A stretch of 64,000 bases of DNA from Diphasiastrum complanatum. Lineage: Eukaryota; Streptophyta; Lycopodiopsida; Lycopodiales; Lycopodiaceae. Under the pieces are notes generated by a model that was not told the DNA's origin, did not search any database, and saw nothing but the letters and a program-made list of their open reading frames with translations. The stretch is taken from NCBI GenBank assembly GCA_029204225.1, contig MU832189.1:18739-82738 (forward strand), written 5' to 3'. This document shows positions 1-10,765 of this stretch, piece after piece; the first letter of the stretch is position 1, and each line of letters starts with the position of its first letter. Made by a program: the position numbers and the translations under genes.

Positions 1-818
1 TGCTTAAATCGAATTTCATAGATCTCTTCCTAATAGGGCAATAGAACAAAGCTTGCTTTGGAGAGATACTGTCTAGCTGGTGAATACTTCATATCATCTG
101 TCAATATAACCATCATGAACGTGAGCTGAGCTCGGCATTCTGCTGGAGTCATGAACGCATCCCATAAGATGTTATGAGCGATATGATTATTCTTCTACGA
201 AGATCACAAATACAAATGATGATAGGAGGGAAATAAGAGCCTCTTGGACTCTTCACGCCCTACTATAGACGTTTCTAAATCTTGCCTCCATTAAAGAGGC
301 TAGAAATCCTCCTTGGCACACACACTTATTAGAAGGGAGGGCCCTTATAGAGATCTTTATGGTACATAACACAACCAAAGACCTGCGACCCAATTGGTCA
401 CCCTGGCTGCTTGCCGGCTAGCATTTTTTCACTAACGGCTAGGATCTCGATGGTCACAATTCACCATGTCTCTGACAACTTGTCAAGTGGTCACACTAGG
501 TCAGTGGCTTGTGACGCACCAGTCCCAGCTAGGGACAAATGTCCACTCCAATTACCGGCCTTCATTGCTGGTTCAAGTCAACATACCGATGCTCCTGACG
601 TTCCTGGTGTTGGCCTTGGGGTTGGTGCCCTAAATTCACAACAGAACCTGATTCGAGAGAGAATCAAGAATGAGAGGTTGGTTAGCTCCAAGACATGGAA
701 TTGCATATCAACTAGCTTGAAAGGCCTCCCATCGATCATGTTACCGGAACGAGGCCTCTTGAAGTCAGAGAGCCACATGATCTCCATGTCCACAACTTGA
801 AATCCAAAATGAAAATTA
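1..818. other. Anonymous sequence, no recognisable gene
   Basis: I see no retroelement motif, splice-supported gene or RNA gene here. Open frames on both strands between about 410 and 830 show no domain I recognise and shadow one another. The stretch ends where sequence shared with the LTR at 7807-8475 begins, so it may be host DNA or an older repeat flanking the outer gypsy element. Confidence 0.4.
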
Positions 819-2433
819 GTCATCGGCATGTGGTGACGTTTGTAAGTGAATTGTAAATAAGTTCTGATTTATTGATATTATACCTCAAAGAGTCATGCTT
901 AGCCCTTGAACCATCTCACTTTATTGGTCTAGGACCAAAGTATACTTGCACAACTTGGGCAATGGGACCTAGTAGGAGGGCGCCCTTCTAAAGTGTCCAT
1001 TGAGTTTCCAACTCCCACAAGAAAGGCATTCAAAGAGTCATAGGTTATGGAAGGAGTCTCTTGACATTCCATAAGCCTATGGAGGCTCTTGGAGATTCTT
1101 TCACTCCCCTAGGCTTCTCTCTCTCTCATTGGATGAGCATGGAACTCCATAGTGCATTGGAGGGGTCCATGGTGGCCATCTATATGAGGGTAGTAGGGCG
1201 CCCATTGGGAGGGGGAGATCTCTCTAGTTTGCTTTGCTTATGCTCTAGTGTTGCTACTAGTGTGTAGAGTGCTTTCTTGTGGTAGTATGCTTAAGGTTTG
1301 GATCTTGCTTATGGTATGGGACATAAGTAGGGTTTGGATCTTGAGTATGCTATGGAGTGTTGTGGTATGCTTGTGATTTGTTTATTATTAGCAAGGGGGT
1401 GCTAGATAGGTCTTGCTTGGAGCTTGGATCTAGCTACAACCTTGAACCATCTCACTTTATTGGTCTAGGACCAAAGTATACTTGCACAACTTGGGCAATG
1501 GGACCTAGTAGGAGGGCGCCCTTCTAAAGTGTCCATTGAGTTTCCAACTCCCACAAGAAAGGCATTCAAAGAGTCATAGGTTATGGAAGGAGTCTCTTGA
1601 CATTCCATAAGCCTATGGAGGCTCTTGGAGATTCTTTCACTCCCCTAGGCTTCTCTCTCTCTCATTGGATGAGCATGGAACTCCATAGTGCATTGGAGGG
1701 GTCCATGGTGGCCATCTATATGAGGGTAGTAGGGTGCCCATTGGGAGGGGGAGATCTCTCTTGTTTGCTTTGCTTATGCTCTAGTGTTGCTACTAGTGTG
1801 TAGAGTGCTTTCTTGTGGTAGTATGCTTAAGGTTTGGATCTTGCTTATGGTATGGGACATAAGTAGGGTTTGGATCTTGAGTATGCTATGGAGTGTTGTG
1901 GTATGCTTGTGATTTGTTTATGGTTAGCAAGGGGGTGCTAGATAGGCCTTGCTTGGAGCTTGGATCTAGCTATGGTTGGGTGGTGAATACTTGAGGCCAG
2001 CTTGTTATCTTTCTTTGTGTTTAAAGAGTAGGGACACAGGTGGAGGAGAGATCCTTGGAGGCTTGCAGATCCTTACTTGCAGGTGGAGGCATCCTAGCTT
2101 GGAGTTGGGAAGCATCTTGAAGCTTGCAGGTTGCTTGGAGGACATTTGGTGGCTCTACCTTGGATTTGGAGGACTTCCTCACCTCTACTTGTAAAAGTGT
2201 CGATGTTGGGAAGGGTCAGGGTTAAGGATTGTGAGCCTCGAGCGAGGCATTCCTCATCATAATTTATGCAGCAAAGGTTGGGAGGAGACAAGGCAACCAA
2301 CTCCACCATGTTTCATGCTTTCTGATATTCTGTACATGCAAGGATATCAACGAGGATCGAAGTTTCAGATCTATGTGTACATGATGTGCTAGGTTTCGAG
2401 TAAAGTTTCAGATTGGAGTAATGGAGTTTGACA
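819..2433 (+). repeat. Disrupted 5' LTR of the outer gypsy element
   Basis: Two blocks match the right-hand LTR in the same order and orientation: 819-905 matches about 7893-7985, and 2197-2400 matches about 8260-8475. The middle (about 906-2196) does not match; in the right LTR the corresponding interval is only about 280 bp. It holds a tandem duplication plus about 220 bp of other sequence. The LTR ends in CA at 2432-2433, immediately before a primer-binding site. The start is uncertain because the first about 85 bp of the right LTR has no clear match here. Confidence 0.6.
904..1975. repeat. Tandem duplication, 2 x 536 bp
   Basis: Copy 1 is about 904-1439 and copy 2 about 1440-1975. I see only a handful of substitutions between them, for example GGGCGCCC against GGGTGCCC near 1197 and 1733, so the duplication is much younger than the LTR it lies in. 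Each copy has a 68-codon open frame (1061-1267 and 1597-1803). The two products differ at two residues and match no family I know, so I do not call them genes. Confidence 0.9.
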
Positions 2434-2435
2434 TT

Positions 2436-2447
2436 TGGTATTAAAGC
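2436..2447 (+). other. Primer-binding site of the outer gypsy element
   Basis: TGGTATTAAAGC follows the LTR terminus CA after two bases. It is a decayed form of TGGTATCAGAGC, the complement of the initiator Met tRNA 3' end. It gives the orientation of the outer element (plus) and the end of its 5' LTR. Confidence 0.6.
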
Positions 2448-2711
2448 AAAGGTTGTTTTGAGAAGAGCGCTGCAAATTATTCACAAATACCTTAGATGGA
2501 CCATCACTGATCAAGGGTGTAAAATTTTGCGGAAATTGGAGCCAACAGAGGACAGTCCAGCGCTGAAGGACAGCAAGAAAGTGGGCAATTTTTGAGCTGA
2601 AAAATGGATCAGACGAAGTGTAAAAATTCTGATTTTTACGCTGCAGGTCCAGCGCTGACAGAGGAAAGACTGGAATCCGTGAATTCGACCCCAAATCTTC
2701 GCCGAAATTGC
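2448..2711 (+). other. Leader of the outer gypsy element
   Basis: This non-coding stretch runs from the plus-strand primer-binding site to the point where the inserted minus-strand gypsy pol frame stops. I see no coding motif in it. The minus-strand pol frame runs into this sequence and terminates, so the junction near 2712 is a truncation point. Confidence 0.4.
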
Positions 2712-5700
2712 TCAAAGAGAACCATAATGATAAAGACGGTGGTCAACAATGGAATAAGCCTGATGAGGTGAAGACGACATAGGTGTAGCAGAACCATAAA
2801 CATCACGAAAATCAGAACATGTAAGATAAGCAGATGGAAGATCATCAAACCAGGAAGGGATCGTGGCAACAAGGGTATTCAATAAAGCAGGAAGTCTAGA
2901 CAATGTGTCAGTAGCAGTGTTAGCACAACCAGGACGATACAAAATAGAAAAATCAAAAGATTGTAAAAACTGCAACCAACGAAACTGACGATCACTAAGA
3001 TCACGCTGGGAGAAGAGATAACGTAAGGACTGATGATCAGTAACGATATCAAAAGGAACACGGTACAGGTAATGGCGCCACTTCTTAAGAGCATAGATAA
3101 TGGCAAGAAGCTCTTTCTCATGGACAGAATAACGTTGCTCATAAGAGCGTAAACGACGCGACTCATAAGCAATAATACACTGAGACTGACGAAGCAAGGC
3201 ACCCAAACCAACATTACTAGCATCGGTCTCAACAATAAATTTCTGATCAAACTGTGGTAAACACAGGACAGAGGCCTCCACAACAGCACGACGAAGAGTG
3301 TCAAAGGCGAACTGACAATCAGAAGTCCAAACAAAAGCACTAAACTTCTTCAAAAGGGCATGAAGAGGGGCAGCCACAGTGGCAGAGTGAGGAACAGGAC
3401 GACGAAGGTGAGTAGCGAGACCAAGAAACATACGAACATGGTGGACATCTGTGGGAACAGGCCAATCAGCGATTGCCCGAACCTTATGAGGGTCCAAACG
3501 AATACGACCATCACAAATGAGAAATCCTAAAAACTCAATCTCAACAACAGCAAAGGAACACTTAGAAAGTTTAGCAAACAACTGGTGATGAACAAGCAAT
3601 TGAAAAACAGATGAAAGATGTAACACATGCTCATCAAGAGTCTTACTAAAAACAAGAATATCATCAAAATAAACTAAAACACAACGACCAAGGAGAGGAC
3701 GCATGATGTTATTCATCACATTCTGGAACGTAGGTGGACCATTAGTAACACCAAAAGGAAGAACACGAAACTCATACAAACCAAGATGGGTACGAAACGC
3801 AGTCTTGTGTTCGTCCGAAGGATGCATCCTAATCTGGTGAAAGCCGGAACGTAAGTCTATCTTAGAGAAAAGATGAGAGGTGCCTAACTGGTCAAAGAGA
3901 TCATCCATGTGAGGAATAGGATACTGGTTACGGATGGTCAACTTATTGAGAGCACGATAATCAATGCAGAGGCGTTTGGAACCATCTTTCTTACTGACAA
4001 GGAGAACAGGGGCACCAAAAGGACTGTGACTAGGAACAATACGGCCCTGATCTAGTAAAGCAATAATCTGAAGCTCAACCTCATCACGCTCAGACTTAGA
4101 CATACGGTAAGGAGGCCGGGAGGGAGGAGCAGAACCAGGACGCAAATCAATATGGTGGTTCACATCACGTAATGGTGGTAGCGTCGTAGGTTCTGAAAAG
4201 ACAAATGCATACTGATGTAATAAGTCAGAGATCACCTGAGGAACAACTGCTGGAGGAGAGGTAGTCACTGGAGAATCTGCTGCAGCACGCTGAACACATA
4301 ATAAAGCTGCACAATGAGCCTTAGATAGGCTGCGGATAAACTGCTTCCCGCTGATCAGCTGGAAATCTGCCTGAGAATCAATACCAGCAAGTGAGTGGGT
4401 CACTGCATCATGAACAAATGTCAATGTCTGCTGAGCCAGGTCCAAAGTAACCGCTCCCAATGAAGCAAACCAATCAGCACCAAGGACAAGGTCATAGCTC
4501 TCCAGAGGAATGATATAAAGATCTGCCTGTCCAGAAAAATCACCAATGCGGTAGGATAATCCCTGAAACATCTGAGAACTAGGAAATGAGTGAGAACTGG
4601 CAACCTCGACTGTGAGAGGCTGTGGAGCAGGAATAGGTGAAGCGCGTATCCGGCTGAGAACATAACTGCTGATAAAGGAATGAGTGCTGCCGGTATCAAC
4701 TAAAGCAATATACTCACGACCAGTAATGCGCACACGTAGCCGAATGGAGCGAGGACCGGGGCACCCTGTCCAGGTAGCATAAGCAAGCTGAGCATGGCAA
4801 GTAGCAGGAAGTAAATCAGTAGAAGGCTCAGGAGATAGATCAGGCTCATCAGATATATGAATGTAGATATCGGACTCATCTGGGGTAGTGCCCTCATGGT
4901 AGAAAACAGCAGTAGAAGTAGGCAGGGGCTGGCGGCAATCACGGGCAATGTGGTCAGGACTCTTACAACGAAAGCAAAGACGCTTCTGCTGAATGTCAGC
5001 GAACTCTGCAGACGTGTAACGTCGGACAAAAGCAGGACGAGGAGGCGGAGGGCGAGGAGCGGGAGAAGTAAGAGAAGAGGTCGGGACGACAATGGATGGG
5101 GCAGATGGGGCCGGAGATGGTAGAGGTGAAAGAGATGGACGGGGTCGGGAAAAGCGAAAGGGAGCAGGATCAGGGTACTTATGCTGTAAAGTACTAGCAA
5201 GGGACATGGCCTCAACAAGTGTGGGTGGACGGAAAGAAGAGACATCGTATCGTAGAGCACCACGAAGTCCAACAATGTAGCGAGAAATAAGCTCGGTGGG
5301 CTGAAGATCTGTAAAGAGGTAGGAAAGGTCCATAAACTGATCTGTATAGGAAGAAAGATCACCAGTCTGAGTAAGACTACGGAATATATCACGCTGGCGG
5401 CTCAGCCACTGAGGGTCAATCATAGCATGACGAAGATCATGACGAAAGGTAGGCCATAACTGGAGACCGTCCCGATCAGAGTCAAGTCGGTAGACCCGCC
5501 ACCAAGTGGCAGCACATCCATCTAAACGTAAGGCGGCTAACTGGATCTTTTGAGGATCAGTCTTAGGGTAAATCTGAAAATAAGTATCAAGCTTTGCAAA
5601 CCAATTCTCTAACAAGTTCCCGTCAGAGGAACCAGAATAGGTGGCAAGCTGTACCCGATCACGAAAATCTCGAGCAAAATGTGGCTCAGGAGCTAGATGT

Positions 5701-6029
5701 CGTGGAAAATGTGACTCAGGAGCTGTAGGACGTGGAAAACCGGGTGGTGGGTTAGGTGGAAAATGAGGCCCACCGCCAAAGGAAGTAGACGAGGATGGAA
5801 GTCCAAATGGAGACCCAAATGATGAATGAACAGGGGCTTTGCCAGGTCCATGTGGCTGTAAGGAATCAATCTGTGACTGCATAGTGGCAAAGCCGGTCTA
5901 TAGAGTGGTAAAACCGGTCATCATTTGGTCGAAACGACTACTGAGGAGAGTAAAAGAGTCACGCATATCAGCAAATTGTTCATCTAAAGGTCCATAATGA
6001 CTCGCAGGTGTAGTGGGTGAGCTAGCCAT
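2712..6029 (-). pseudogene. Ty3/gypsy gag-protease-RT-RNase H polyprotein, no integrase
   Basis: An open frame of 1056 codons runs from 5882 to 2712. In-frame sequence upstream continues to a better start at 6029, broken by one TAG at 5898-5900, so the original gag was about 49 residues longer. From the 5882 start: gag about 80-240, CCHC knuckle C303-C316 (CFRC..HIARDC), aspartic protease D396 (VDTGST), reverse transcriptase about 560-760 with YFDDIL, then RNase H (ETDAS, EKELLAI, TDHQSLRYL). The usual [12 protein letters not shown] block reads PFGVTNGPPTFQ. The frame stops just where the integrase zinc-binding module should begin, so integrase and 3' LTR are lost. It lies nested, in opposite orientation, inside the outer gypsy element. 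Confidence 0.9.
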
Positions 6030-7037
6030 GAGGAAGAAAAAGTAAGCGAGAAAAGAAATGTGCTAAACAATTGGACGAACTGAAGGAGAGGACATAAGTC
6101 GTCACAACAGGCACGCCAATGAAAAGACACAATAGAACTCGCGATGTAAGATGAACGGAAAGGACAACTAAGTAAGAAATACCTCGTAACCGCAACCGGA
6201 AGTGAGCTGAAAAATAGCGGCGATATGTCGAGGTACCGGGCAGCCTCCAAAAAAAGATGCTAAGGGCCCGACAACGTGGAGTAAACGGTGGGTAAAAGTA
6301 TGGGAAACAATAATGGACTATGGGGCTGGAAAGGGAGCAGCCAAGGAAGGGAAGTGATAACAAAAAGGAGGTATGGGCAGCGAGGAAACAAGGCTGAAAA
6401 ATCAGAGATCGCCCTTCAAGGGTAAAAAAAAAGTTTGCGATAAAGACGGGGAGCAATCCCGATGCGCGATGAAGTTGGGTGGGAGTGGCTTTCTAAGCAT
6501 ATAGGCGTGTTTGTATTGTCCGGGGTAGGGTTGCGAACACAGACAGCAGTGTAGGAGGGTGAGCTGAAATTGAGGCGGATGTAGGGCGCCAGCTATGGTG
6601 GAGTGTGGGCGTCCAAGAGAGGTAGTAAACGGCAAAAAAAAATTGGATCAAAAAGATGGGTTGGTAGGGCGCTAGGAGTGGCTGATGGAAGGTGGCGAAT
6701 AGGGGCAACAAAAAGCGGAAATTTTCAGCAAAGGAAGGAGCAGTAGGGCGCTGGTCAGCAAGCATGAGGGCGCCCAATAGGGCAACAAATAGGAGGCAGT
6801 AGGGCGCCCAAAATAGGGGAGGAAAAAGGCTGAAAATGCAGCAGTAGGCAGCCAGCAAGAGGGCGCTAGAAATGGGCAGCAAGTGGGCGCCTGTCCTCCT
6901 CCGATCCGTTGTGGAAATCTGCAAGACAAGTGTGGAGAAATGCTGAAGATCCGGCTGAAAAATGGTGAAGATCCAAGCTGAAGATGGGCGCCCTCCTGTG
7001 AGGGAAAAATCTGCTCAATGGAGATGCTCAAGAAAGT
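6030..7037 (-). other. 5' leader of the minus-strand gypsy element, rich in GGGCGC motifs
   Basis: This region lies between the primer-binding site and gag. From about 6580 to 7000 GGGCGC(C/T) recurs roughly every 30-80 bp, with three full GGGCGCCC palindromes near 6768, 6803 and 6986. Several open frames cross it on the minus strand but none shows a domain, and their composition follows the repeated motif. It is probably an untranslated leader. Confidence 0.55.
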
Positions 7038-7185
7038 GCTCTGATACCAAGTTATGAACGTAGCCACGGCTGATCTAGATTTAGTCTATGAAAGCATCAC
7101 ATAAGCAAGACTTAACCCTAGAAAATCTTGGCCAAGTAGAGTCTTAGAAGGAGAGCTCTGATCTCTTTGCCCACACTTGCCTAAA
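7038..7185 (-). repeat. Primer-binding site and partial 5' LTR of the minus-strand gypsy element
   Basis: Reading on the minus strand, TGGTATCAGAGC (7049-7038) is an exact initiator-Met tRNA complement. The sequence above it, from about 7051 to 7185, should be the end of the 5' LTR. Only about 130 bp lies before plus-strand integrase sequence resumes, and no matching 3' LTR exists in the window, so this end is probably truncated too. Confidence 0.55.
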
Positions 7186-7189
7186 CTAT

Positions 7190-7806
7190 ACCATGGTAGA
7201 TGGTATAGTTGAAGGAAATGGCAAACTCCCCATTCTAGTTAGTAAAGGGCTATGTAGGGAGATTTTGCATTTATGTCATGATAGTACTTGTGCTAGTCAT
7301 CCTGGTGTGGATTGGACATATATGATCCTGTGTAACTTTTGGTGGCCCAATATGGTTTTAGGCCTAATAGTCTTGTTACGATGGAAATTCCTCCAGGTGC
7401 CTAGTACAACTGATTTTTAACTCAATGGGTAAAATGCTCGAGTTAGAACTTAGTTGAAAAAACTTAAGACAAGCACTCCTGGTGCTAAGCCAAGTGCGAT
7501 CACCAATAGTATGGGATGCTGGTTATCGTAGGAGGCTTACTTAGGCCAGTTGTTGCTGACAACTCTGGTGTATGGAGGTGAGTCAGATGTGACTCTATTT
7601 AGGAGCATGTAGAGGAGATCCATGAGCCAACAAGGATATTGGATAGGCAAGAGAAACGTCCGTGTAACCTATTGATCTTTGATATATTCAGTTGCTTTAG
7701 CATGGAAGACCTCTTGCAAATGCCACTTAAGAGACCGCACACGGTTCGTGTGCACAGTACCCTAGTTTTGTCATTGCGGACGATGTCTTTTTTTAGGGGG
7801 AAGGGA
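7190..7806 (+). pseudogene. Gypsy integrase zinc module, chromodomain remnant and polypurine tract
   Basis: This is the 3' part of the outer gypsy pol. At 7193-7400 the translation carries a typical H2C2 integrase N-terminus (REILHLCHDS, ASHPGVDWTY, FWWPNM). The integrase core is missing. Around 7610-7700 the frame reads EPTRILDRQEKR, like the start of the chromodomain in chromovirus pol, and then decays. A polypurine tract at about 7793-7806 (TTAGGGGGAAGGGA) directly precedes the 3' LTR. It was separated from its own leader by the minus-strand insertion. Confidence 0.75.
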
Positions 7807-8475
7807 TGTTACAGCCCATACTCCTTGTCCCGGTTATTTACAGTTTCCGTAGACATATGTACATTTTGTAATTATAGAAATTACTGAAATGGCTAAGTCA
7901 TCGGCCTGTGGTGACCTTTGTAAGTGAATTGTATATATATTGTAATTAATTGGCATTGGACCTCAGACAATCGTGCTTAGCTTTGGCATGGGGTACTGGG
8001 ACATTTAATAGGAGTGGTTGGACTGACCTCCTAAAAGGGAGTTGACTAGTTAACAGAACACATGTCATATGCTCACTGGGACACTTGGTCCAGTGAATGG
8101 TGACACATGTCAGGGTTGACCGGTCAAACATGACACGTGTCGCATGCTCGTTGCGATAATTGGTCCAATGTGTGAGTGACATGTAAGCCTACTCACTTGC
8201 CTATGTGTCAGGATACTGCCAAGTGGCAAGTGTCGACTGTGCATGGACTTGGCCATGTGTGGACACTAGGAAGGGTCAGGATTAAGGGGTGCTTGAGGAT
8301 TGTGCATAAGTGAGCCTAGAGAGAGGCATTCCTCATCATAATCTATGCAGCAAAGGTTGGGAGGAAACAAGGCAGCCAGCTCCACCATGTTTCATGCTTT
8401 CTAATGTTCCATACATGCAAGGAAATCAACAAGGATCGCAGTTTCAGATCTATGTGTACTTGATGTGCTAGCTAA
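7807..8475 (+). repeat. 3' LTR of the outer gypsy element
   Basis: The LTR starts with TGTTACAG directly after the polypurine tract and shares two blocks with the disrupted 5' LTR. The last about 30 bp seen in the 5' copy are missing here because a copia-derived sequence follows from about 8478. LTR divergence looks high, so this is an old insertion. Confidence 0.7.
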
Positions 8476-8499
8476 GAGAAATGTGTCTTGACTTAATCA

Positions 8500-9655
8500 A
8501 TTTTTGAATAGGTGTGCATAGATGTTTGTGGCCCCATGGCCACACAATCTCTAGCACATTCAAAATACATCATCATATTAAAGGGTGATTATACTAGAAA
8601 AACATTCATATCTTTTATAACACACAAAGCTGAGGTGTTAGCCAAGCTCAAAGAACGTTGGCTATGACAAAGGCATAAATGAAGTGACAATTGAAGAGGC
8701 TCAAATGTGAAAATGGGGAAAATACAAGAGACATACGTCTGATGAATATCGAAGGAAAAAAAGAATGCATCATGGATTTATGATCATATACACCCATAGC
8801 AAAATGGATGGGCCAAAAAGAGGAATTGCATTATTTTGAACATGGCACAAAGCATGATTTATGAAAGAGATTTATCCATATTTCTTTAAGCTTGAAGTAG
8901 GAAGTAAAACTTTTTGCATTTTGAACAAGACCATTTCATGACGAACATAACCCCTGAAACAATATGTCAAGAAAAAAGTAGTCGAATGTAGAGCATACAA
9001 ACACATGCTAGATGACGTGACATAGACATTGTACCCAAGAAGCACTCCATGCATTTTTGTAGGCTGCCCCAACAATGCTTACAAAACAAGATATTTAATT
9101 CTACAAGAAGGCCAATACAATTATCCAGATATGTTGCGGTTCATGAGGACATTGAGGGGAATGAAGAAGATTAGCAATGAGCAAGAAACTCTCCAAGGCG
9201 GCAATCTTGGACAAAGAGAATGAAGTGAGAAGTATTGTTCAAGAAATTTGAACAGGAAAGGATGAAGCAATGCAGGCAGATGATATTAAGCTAGACACAA
9301 AAGAAGCACAAAAATAGGCCAAATGGAAATACTGGAGCCATAGAATAAAAAGAATCCCAAACATGACATGACAAAATATTCTTTTTCATGCAAAAAATGA
9401 TACATGAACCGCACAATTTCAATGAGGCCTAGCAATGTTTGGTTGGGATGCTTCCTTCGAATGAGAAAACAGAAGAATTGGACTCCATTAAGAGGAATAG
9501 TACTGGGATGTCAAATTTACTAGTAGAGCAAAAAGCAAAATGGGCCAGGGTAAGAATAAAGATTCGAGGGACAAGTGGAAATTAAAATTATACAAAGCTA
9601 GGCTTGTCATTAACATGTACGCACTTGCGGAAGGGTGTGCACTAGCTTGGTAAAA
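8500..9655 (+). pseudogene. Decayed Ty1/copia integrase-RT fragment
   Basis: Conceptual translation in shifting frames gives copia landmarks in order: DVCGPM with DYTRKTF and HKAEVLAKLKE (integrase core, about 8530-8665), QNGWAKKRN followed by NMAQSM (about 8800-8860), STPCIFVGCPNNAYK (integrase C-terminus, about 9040-9090) and YKARLV (start of reverse transcriptase, about 9590-9615). Many stops and frameshifts are present. No LTR, YVDD box or RNase H remains. The right edge is the (TA)n tract where the hAT train begins. Confidence 0.75.
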
Positions 9656-9772
9656 GAATCCTTACTTATAAAAGTACTTTACTTGTGAAATGGTAGCACA
9701 TATTTCTTGCACATAAAATGACATATTTAATGAAAAAAAGCATATGCATGCAACAAAATTCACATACTGATT

Positions 9773-9775
<3 letters not shown>

Positions 9776-9809
<34 letters not shown>
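9776..9809. repeat. (TA)n tract 1
   Basis: Perfect TA dinucleotide run at the left edge of the hAT train. The next base begins the CTAAGGAAGCGGA terminus of a MITE-B. Confidence 0.95.
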
Positions 9810-9811
<2 letters not shown>

Positions 9812-10133
9812 AAGGAAGCGGACGGTGGACACGAACGCGCGTTCGCGTCCCCGTCCGGACGCGGACGCGGACGCGTCAGGGCTAATTTTTTTTTGTTTTT
9901 TTTTTAATTTTTTAAAAAAAAATAGACTAAAAAAATTTTTTAAAAAAATTAAAAATGAAGCCACGGGTGCATACAGCGGTACGGACACGTTCGTTTTTTA
10001 TTTTTTTAATTTTTTTTAGGGTTTTTTAGTTTAAAAAAAAAAATTGGACGCGTCCGACCCCTGTCTGAGGGTCCGACGCGTCCGGGTCCGGTCGCCGGAT
10101 GCGGCCATTCCGGCCCGGACCCTCATCCCTGTT
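9810..10133 (+). mobile_element. MITE-B copy 1, non-autonomous hAT-B derivative
   Basis: About 324 bp. It begins CTAAGGAAGCGGACGGTGG and ends GGCCCGGACCCTCATCCC. A second copy lies at 33486-33751, and both ends match those of the larger hAT-B at 29124-33436. The outer parts are GC-rich arrays of GGACGCG/CGCGTCC palindromes around an A/T-run core. It has no coding capacity and (TA)n flanks it on both sides. Mobilisation by the hAT-B transposase is inferred from the shared ends. Confidence 0.8.
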
Positions 10134-10157
10134 AATATTATATATATGTATATATAT
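10134..10157. repeat. (TA)n tract 2, interrupted
   Basis: Imperfect TA run (TATATATATG then TATATATAT) separating MITE-B from MITE-A. Confidence 0.85.
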
Positions 10158-10368
10158 CATAGTACCCCGTGGTACCGCTGGTATGTTACCGCCAGTACGG
10201 TACCGCCCTGGGATCCGCGGTACCAGGGCAGTACCATAATATAAAAAATAAAAAAATTTCCCGTGTTATTTTCGAAAAAAAAAAATTTCTTTTTTCTGGT
10301 ACCGCTGACTGATATGGTACCGCGGGACCATATATGGTCCCGCAGTATCGGGATCCGCGGGACCTATG
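10158..10368. mobile_element. MITE-A, non-autonomous hAT-A derivative
   Basis: 211 bp, starting CATAGTACCC and ending GGGACCTATG, so the ends are short inverted repeats (CATAG plus a C-rich extension). Both arms are packed with GGTACC, GGATCC and GGGACC palindromes; 10322-10343 is a perfect 22-bp palindrome. The core is A/T-rich. Ends and arrays match the termini of the two full-length hAT-A elements. TA tracts flank it on both sides. Confidence 0.8.
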
Positions 10369-10394
10369 ATATATATATATATATATATATATAT
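10369..10394. repeat. (TA)n tract 3
   Basis: TA run of about 26 bp between the CTATG end of MITE-A and the CATAG start of hAT-A copy 1. Confidence 0.95.
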
Positions 10395-10765
10395 CATAGG
10401 TCCCGCGGTACTGGGTACCGCGGATCCCGGTACCGCGGGACCATACTAGTACCGCGGTACCATGATGGTACCGCGGTACCACAATATAATAATATTTTTA
10501 TTATTTAATATTTTTTTAAATTTTTTTTTACCTAAACCTACCCGCCCCCCTCGCATTTCCTCTGAAATTTTTTTGCGCCCTCTCCGCCCTGCCATCGCTG
10601 CTGGTTTTTCTTGCTTGCCTTTGATTCCTTGCGTCGCCCATCGCCCACGCAACGCCCTGCCTTGCATCTGATTTCCTTTGCCCTGCATTCACCCATTTTC
10701 AGCATCTCTCCAACAGTGAACCCTGCTGTTTTTTTTCCAGCAATCCATCCCTCATTTCATCTGCG

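Noticed and set aside
411-829. Overlapping frames of 129 and 83 codons on opposite strands near the left edge
   Set aside because: Neither has a domain, and they shadow each other beside a decayed LTR.
4421-5392. Minus-strand frames of 92 and 230 codons inside the gypsy polyprotein
   Set aside because: They overlap the gag-protease frame in another register, are Leu-rich, and lack any domain.
10158-10490. Possible CRISPR-like or hairpin RNA array from repeated palindromes
   Set aside because: The palindromes are irregularly spaced with no uniform spacers, and they coincide with transposon termini in a plant genome.
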